Shown here: positions 59,681 through 64,000 of the stretch, piece by piece | How positions within the stretch are numbered: position 1 is the stretch's first letter | Layout: each line of letters opens with the position of its first letter | Assembly: GCA_039925965.1 (NCBI GenBank) | Contig: JBDSXW010000103.1 | Coordinates: forward strand, 124,001 to 188,000 | DNA: 64,000 bases | Source of the DNA: JAZKFT01 sp039925965 | GTDB lineage: Bacteria; Bacteroidota; Bacteroidia; Chitinophagales; Chitinophagaceae | Direction: 5' to 3' | Made by a program: the position numbers and the translations under genes | Notes under the pieces: model-generated | What the model saw: the letters and a program-made list of their open reading frames with translations, nothing else | Database searches by the model: none | What the model was told of the DNA's origin: nothing

Positions 59681-62656
59681 CTACTTCAAAGGCACCAAAA
59701 TTTCAACCCTTGTTCCTGCTGCATTGCCGGCTTCGTCTTTCCTATCTATAAAATTAATGGTTGGTTGTACACCCTGCAAACTTTGCATGGTTTGCAGCAT
59801 ATCGTCCACTATTTTTTGCGCACGTGAAATATGTCCGGGTCGTTTTTCTACCTCTTCTTTGCGACCAACACCATTATCTTCTATACTAATCAGCACCTGA
59901 TCATTTCGCTTTTCCATAATGATAGACAGGTGCTTGTCGCCTTCTTTCGGCATCAGGCCGTGAATGATGGCATTTTCAACAAACGGCTGCAACAGCATCG
60001 GTGGTAGTTCAGCCCGGCCTATCTCATCTTCGTCTCTGAGTTCTATATTATATCTGAACTCGTTGCTAAACCGGAAGGCTTCCAGTTCCACATACATCTT
60101 GATTGTTTCCAATATTTCGGTCAATGGCTCGAGGTGGTTAAATGAATGATCCAGTATGCGGCGGATCAGCCGGGAGAATTTTGACAAATACCGGGCTGCT
60201 GCTACCGGCTTTTGTTGCATGATATAATTCTGGATACTGTTAAGGCTGTTGAAAATAAAGTGCGGGTTCATCTGGCTTTGAAGCGCCGTTAGTTTGAGCT
60301 CACTCATTTTCAGCGCCAGATCGCTGTCTTTCTGGATGCGCTTTTCGCGGCGTTTTACAAAGTAGTAGATGGCTGCAATTACCCCGGCAGCTACCAGCAA
60401 CCGCAGCCACCAGGTTTGCCAGAATGGAGGCTTGATCTCGAATGAAAAAATGGCTTCGGTCGTACTGGCTACCCCGTATTCGTTTATTGCTTTTACCCTG
60501 AACCGGTATTTCGCTGGGGCCAGGTTATTGTAAGTGGCTTTATTGAACACCTGGTTGCTATGCCAGTTTTTTTCCTGTCCCTCCAGTATATACAAGTAGC
60601 GTACAAAACCGCTTTTCAGGTTGATGCCCTGGCAGGTGAAAACAATATTATTTTCGGTGTAGGTAAAAACGGCTTGAAGGGGCATGGCAAATTTGCTACC
60701 GGTGTCGCTGTGATTATATTGCCAGTTGTCCTGCTTATTGGAAACCTGGATGTCTTCTATCTGTATCGCAGGCGGCGGGGTAGTAGTATTGATCTTGCCG
60801 GTTTCGATTTTAAAAACACCGTTTGCAGTTCCCATCCACACGTTTTTGAATTGGTCTCTTTCGAGAAACGCCAGGTTCCAGTTGTTTACGTTCACTCCTT
60901 CATTAGCAGAAATGGGGTAGACATTGTAAGTGCCATCGAAGTTAGCCTTCTTAAGATCGATACGGAAGAGCCCGGTAAGGGTAGCAACCCATAAGTAATT
61001 AAAGTCATCCTTGGCAATCGCCATTACTTCATTATTGGGAAGCCCGCTGGTATTATCCAGTTCTATATCTTTTTCAAAAGTATTATTGGGCAATCTTTTT
61101 AGGTGGATAGCGCCAAAACCTGCCGTGCTAAACCATAGGCCTGTACTATCGGACACTTGCAAAACGATCGTTACTTTTTGAAGGAGTTTAAATAAGCCGG
61201 TCACATCTTTAAAATGCTTGCCATCGCTCAAAATGATCCGGTCGCGTTCGCTGATCCAGACATTGCCCCAGATGTCCCTTTTAACTGCAACTACAGAACG
61301 AAGTGGGCTCCCATCATCGATCCTGGTGGTTGTTTGTATGATGCTGTCGTTTCTATATTGGCAGATCTGCGTTCTTGTTCCAAACCAGATAGTATTGGTA
61401 ACGGTATCAAAACAGTTAGGCCATGGCGATAGTTTGCCTAACTTCGGCGTTAGGTTTTCCAGCTTCGCCCCATTGTACCTATAGATGTCGCCATATTTTC
61501 CAAACATCCATAGCCGGTCTTTCTCATCGAGCGTTATATTTCTTGCCGGGCTTTGCTGGTACTGGTCGCGGTACAAATTCAGCACTGCCTGTGGATATTT
61601 ATACAAAGCGCCATTCTGAATGATATTATTCCCCATAAAAATGCGGCCTTTCGTCAGGTAGCCTGATGATTGGATATCAGTATCCAGGAGGCCATCTTCA
61701 GCGCCCAGGTGTTGCACATATTTATCCGTCGCTTTTACCAGCCCTCTGAAAGTACAGATCCAGTGGGTGCCCTGTTTATCCTGGAAAATATCGGGCACCA
61801 GGTAGCCGGGCAGGTCTTTTGTCCCATCGATAAAATACACGTTTTTCCTGTCGGCGCTAATTACATACACACCGCTGTCGTCGGCCACCCAGAGCCGATG
61901 TTCCTTATCAATTTTAAAAGTGGTGATGATTCGGCCTTTAAAATTGAGGTTGGTGATTTGTTGTGTCAATCCATTTTTCCAATAGAAAATGCCCGCTTCG
62001 GACAGATAATAAAAGCCGTAGCTGTCACCCTTTTCCTGAAGTATTTTGGTAAACTGACCCCTTAGTTCCGGCATCGTCCGGAGTTTGCCATTTGGTTCCA
62101 CCAGATAGCCATTATAGGGTGTTTTAAAAATAATAGCGCCATTTTCCAACTCCCGATAGATAGTGATGGTACTGTCCTTAAAGCCTTTTGGCTGTTCATC
62201 TTTTACAATGCGACCATTCTGCAGTTTGTAAAGACCGTTGGTTTCATTGATACCGATCAGTAACCGTATCACGCCGTCTTTTCCTTCTTCTATCTGGCCA
62301 ATATAAGAAGTGTAATTACTGTCGGGATGCTGGTAATTGGTAAATATTTTACCATCGAACATAGAAAGGCCCCGCCGGGTGGCGATCCATAAGCGCCCTT
62401 TAGAATCCTCCGTCATTCCATCGCAATACTTGCTTGGCAGGCCTTCCTTAATATCGTAGTTCACAAAGGTTTTTCCGTCGAACCGGGATATGCCGCCAAA
62501 AGTGCTGAACCAGAGGTAGCCGCGACTATCCTGCATCGCGTTTTCAATATAACCGGTAGGCAGGCCTTCTGCTTCGCGGTATACGGTCAGGTTAAAAGGT
62601 TGGCCCATCACCTGGCTGGCAACACATAAAATAAGAAGGAGAAAGAAATTCCGCAT
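59681..62656 (-). CDS. reg_prop / Y_Y_Y sensor histidine kinase of the LytS type
   Basis: This is a 991-residue one-piece sensor. A signal peptide at residues 1-18 (VMGQ) precedes about 600 residues of two-component-regulator propeller repeats, with units such as SRGYLWFSTFGGISRFDGKTF. A Y_Y_Y Ig-like domain lies near 640-740. One transmembrane helix lies at about 745-766. The His_kinase domain (PF06580 type) contains SQMNPHFIFNSLNSIQNYI with H799, and the HATPase part has PPMLLQPFVENAIIHGL and DNGVGRKE. Propeller sensors detect extracellular polysaccharides in gut and soil Bacteroidota. The partner is the LytTR regulator 354 bp downstream. ATG 62656 was chosen from the signal peptide. Confidence 0.94.
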   Translation of the reverse strand: MRNFFLLLILCVASQVMGQPFNLTVYREAEGLPTGYIENAMQDSRGYLWFSTFGGISRFDGKTFVNYDIKEGLPSKYCDGMTEDSKGRLWIATRRGLSMFDGKIFTNYQHPDSNYTSYIGQIEEGKDGVIRLLIGINETNGLYKLQNGRIVKDEQPKGFKDSTITIYRELENGAIIFKTPYNGYLVEPNGKLRTMPELRGQFTKILQEKGDSYGFYYLSEAGIFYWKNGLTQQITNLNFKGRIITTFKIDKEHRLWVADDSGVYVISADRKNVYFIDGTKDLPGYLVPDIFQDKQGTHWICTFRGLVKATDKYVQHLGAEDGLLDTDIQSSGYLTKGRIFMGNNIIQNGALYKYPQAVLNLYRDQYQQSPARNITLDEKDRLWMFGKYGDIYRYNGAKLENLTPKLGKLSPWPNCFDTVTNTIWFGTRTQICQYRNDSIIQTTTRIDDGSPLRSVVAVKRDIWGNVWISERDRIILSDGKHFKDVTGLFKLLQKVTIVLQVSDSTGLWFSTAGFGAIHLKRLPNNTFEKDIELDNTSGLPNNEVMAIAKDDFNYLWVATLTGLFRIDLKKANFDGTYNVYPISANEGVNVNNWNLAFLERDQFKNVWMGTANGVFKIETGKINTTTPPPAIQIEDIQVSNKQDNWQYNHSDTGSKFAMPLQAVFTYTENNIVFTCQGINLKSGFVRYLYILEGQEKNWHSNQVFNKATYNNLAPAKYRFRVKAINEYGVASTTEAIFSFEIKPPFWQTWWLRLLVAAGVIAAIYYFVKRREKRIQKDSDLALKMSELKLTALQSQMNPHFIFNSLNSIQNYIMQQKPVAAARYLSKFSRLIRRILDHSFNHLEPLTEILETIKMYVELEAFRFSNEFRYNIELRDEDEIGRAELPPMLLQPFVENAIIHGLMPKEGDKHLSIIMEKRNDQVLISIEDNGVGRKEEVEKRPGHISRAQKIVDDMLQTMQSLQGVQPTINFIDRKDEAGNAAGTRVEILVPLK

Positions 62657-62747
62657 GTACTTACTTTTCGGTTTTAGAGCTGCATTCGATGGTTGGGTGA
62701 ATGTAAGGTTAATGCCGTACCGAAAGAGCGAGTGTGGCGGGCGGGCA

Positions 62748-62864
62748 TTACAGTGAGATAATAACGACCAGCGCCGTAATGATGATGGATATAAAGCCAA
62801 GTAGCCACCAGTCGAATCTCCGGTACCGGTTGCGCTTTTCTACCAGCTGACGCAACGCACTCAT
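62748..62864 (-). CDS. 38-residue single-span membrane peptide
   Basis: A short minus-strand gene: ATG at 62864 (MSALRQLVEKRNRYRRF), a single hydrophobic helix (WWLLGFISIIITALVVIISL) and TAA at 62748-62750. The Arg/Lys-rich N-terminus before one helix is typical of a small inner-membrane peptide. It lies 91 bp upstream of the sensor kinase on the same strand. No family is recognised and coding status rests on this layout alone. Confidence 0.45.
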   Translation of the reverse strand: MSALRQLVEKRNRYRRFDWWLLGFISIIITALVVIISL

Positions 62865-63132
62865 ATTTTGTTTTTTGTTTTTCAAACCTGTTGTCTTTTT
62901 CAAATACAAACATATTCGAAGCAGCCGCAGCGCAGGCTGGCAAATTGATAGTTGTACCTTATGGGTTTATATGCGGCGGGTTAGTGCCACAACAGGGTCA
63001 ACTGGGAATTCTTAAAAATGGGTCACCTTATTGATCCGGAAATCGTCATCGGGCTGAAAATAAACGCCTTTGCTGCCTAATTTGATATCCGAGCCAGCCT
63101 GTGGCATCTGCTGCGATGAAGAAATTTTTATT

Positions 63133-63297
63133 TTACAACGTAAAAAGTAGTCGCCGTCCGAATTGTTTTAAAGAAAATGCCTGAATAGCAAACACAAGTG
63201 CCAGCGCACCACCCAGCCAGTCGGTATATACGGCCTGCGGTATTACTCCACCGGATACCAGCGAGTTTATTTGCTTTCCATTCGTAGTTGGTTTCAA
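63133..63297 (-). pseudogene. Possible remnant of a membrane protein C-terminus
   Basis: A 54-codon minus-strand frame from TTG 63297 to TAA 63133 encodes KQINSLVSGGVIPQ, a hydrophobic helix (DWLGGALALVFAIQAFSL) and a basic end (KQFGRRLLFTL). It looks like the last helix of a larger transporter, but no upstream part is found in frame. It may simply be chance. Confidence 0.22.
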
Positions 63298-63546
63298 CTA
63301 TTTAAAAGCCCATAATCAAGGCTCTCAAACCACATGATCACCGACGCGCAATGAGAAAACGAAATGGCATGTTGGTTCCGGACTTGAATGCAAATAAGTA
63401 CAGCTACTGTATTAAGCCCATGGTGCTTGCTCAGCCGCCTTGCCACGGATTAATACAGTAACGAAAAATCACTAAAGCAGCACCGCCTTTGGCCTGTGCT
63501 GCATGATATGTATAAAAAATTTCTTTACTGGATAAAGATTGCGATG
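63298..63546. other. Gene-free stretch before metG
   Basis: About 250 bp with no supported gene, hairpin or repeat. The 3' end of metG lies just beyond. Confidence 0.5.
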
Positions 63547-64000
63547 TTATGAAACACCAGCGCCTGCACCGATACTTTCTTCGGGATTAATAAAATGCAA
63601 TTTCCCGTTGGCATCTTCGGCCATCAGGATCATACCGGCACTTTCTATACCGCGCATTTTGCGGGATGCCAGGTTGGTCACGACAGTTACTTGTTTCCCT
63701 AAGATATCTTCCGGTTTGAAATGCATGGCGATACCACTTACGATGGTCCTTGTTTCAAAACCCAGGTCTACTGAGAGTTTCAGGAGTTTGTCAGCCTTCT
63801 CTACTTTCTCAGCAGCCACGATGGTGCCTACTTTTAAGTCGATTTTTGCAAAATCTTCGAATACAATTTCCGGCTTAACGGGCGCCACACTTTCTATAAC
63901 CGGTTGGTTGGTGTCTTCAATTACAACAGCCGGTACCGGGTTGTTTTTTTCTGCTTCCATTTTTACTTTTTCACTTTTGGCTTTTAATTTTTCCAGCTGG
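63547..64000 (-). CDS. metG: Methionyl-tRNA synthetase C-terminal part, 5' end outside window
   Basis: Minus-strand gene truncated by the window end. The 151 codons present carry the C-terminal tRNA-binding (EMAP/Trbp111-type) domain: FEDFAKIDLKVGTIVAAEKVEKADKLLKLSVDLG, TIVSGIAMHF and NLASRKMRGIESAGMILMAED. It is preceded by a Lys/Glu-rich linker (LKAKSEKVKMEAEKN). The linker reads through from the window edge without a start, so this is the C-terminus of a full MetG rather than a separate protein. The catalytic domain is outside the window. Confidence 0.9.
   Translation of the reverse strand, partial: QLEKLKAKSEKVKMEAEKNNPVPAVVIEDTNQPVIESVAPVKPEIVFEDFAKIDLKVGTIVAAEKVEKADKLLKLSVDLGFETRTIVSGIAMHFKPEDILGKQVTVVTNLASRKMRGIESAGMILMAEDANGKLHFINPEESIGAGAGVS

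Noticed and set aside
1..64000. Search for CRISPR arrays, tRNA genes, rRNA and riboswitches
   Set aside because: No evenly spaced exact repeats with unique spacers, no convincing tRNA T-arm GGTTCGA outside coding genes, and no recognised riboswitch leader (including for the B12-binding gene) was found by eye.

Overview
This window looks like chromosome from a Bacteroidota bacterium, most likely of the family Chitinophagaceae. The grounds are SusC/SusD pairs, a second TonB receptor with a carboxypeptidase-regulatory-like domain, a type IX secretion (T9SS) type A C-terminal domain, a PorT-like protein beside menG/ubiE, 2TM, DUF3467, DUF4197 and DUF1569 proteins, a reg_prop/Y_Y_Y sensor kinase with a LytTR regulator, no visible Shine-Dalgarno sites, and promoters of the TTTG...TAnnTTTG type. 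No rRNA, tRNA, CRISPR array, prophage or intact insertion sequence was seen. The family assignment is an inference from gene content.

Layout. 1-8.7 kb: a truncated Tat-exported class V aminotransferase, an AI-2E family permease, a TlpA-like thioredoxin protein and a SurA-like isomerase, an orphan NarL-type regulator, a 173-bp inverted-repeat-bounded element, and a helix-turn-helix regulator. 8.8-15 kb: a TonB-dependent receptor, small envelope proteins, a pair of paralogous membrane proteins overlapping a winged-helix regulator, and a second NarL-type regulator. 15-19.2 kb: an esterase, then ureABC (urease subunits) without accessory genes, followed by REP-like hairpins. 19.2-26.3 kb: a GNAT acetyltransferase, a 1601-residue T9SS-sorted beta-helix protein, methylglyoxal synthase and a DUF4197 lipoprotein. 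26.5-32.4 kb: xanthine dehydrogenase (small subunit, large subunit, XdhC) and a MOSC protein. 32.5-37.3 kb: a beta-lactamase-fold hydrolase, membrane and lipoproteins, and an ECF sigma factor with a membrane-anchored beta-barrel-like partner. 37.8-45 kb: a DUF1569 protein, porT-menG, queE and folD, then two outer-membrane genes that appear to start with CTG. 45.4-51.2 kb: a SusC-SusD-DUF1735 operon. 51.2-58.1 kb: DUF3467, a B12-binding domain protein, gltX, a polysaccharide deacetylase, a C1 peptidase, and a desaturase strikingly like eukaryotic dihydroceramide delta-4 desaturase. 58.2-64 kb: a LytTR regulator with its reg_prop histidine kinase, a 38-residue membrane peptide, and the 3' part of metG.

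The most unusual feature is a set of degenerate short-period repeats, mostly 7 nt and in one case 8 nt. They fill many intergenic gaps: both gaps inside ureABC, the folD 5' flank, the gap after the 2TM gene and the gap between kinase and regulator. Two arrays lie inside genes. One is a roughly 40-residue linker in XdhC. The other is a short loop in the polysaccharide deacetylase that shares an exact 17-nt string with the array just upstream of ureC. Other points of note are the DES1-like desaturase, the two adjacent CTG starts, the accessory-less urease locus and a symmetric BIME-like repeat block near 52.4 kb.
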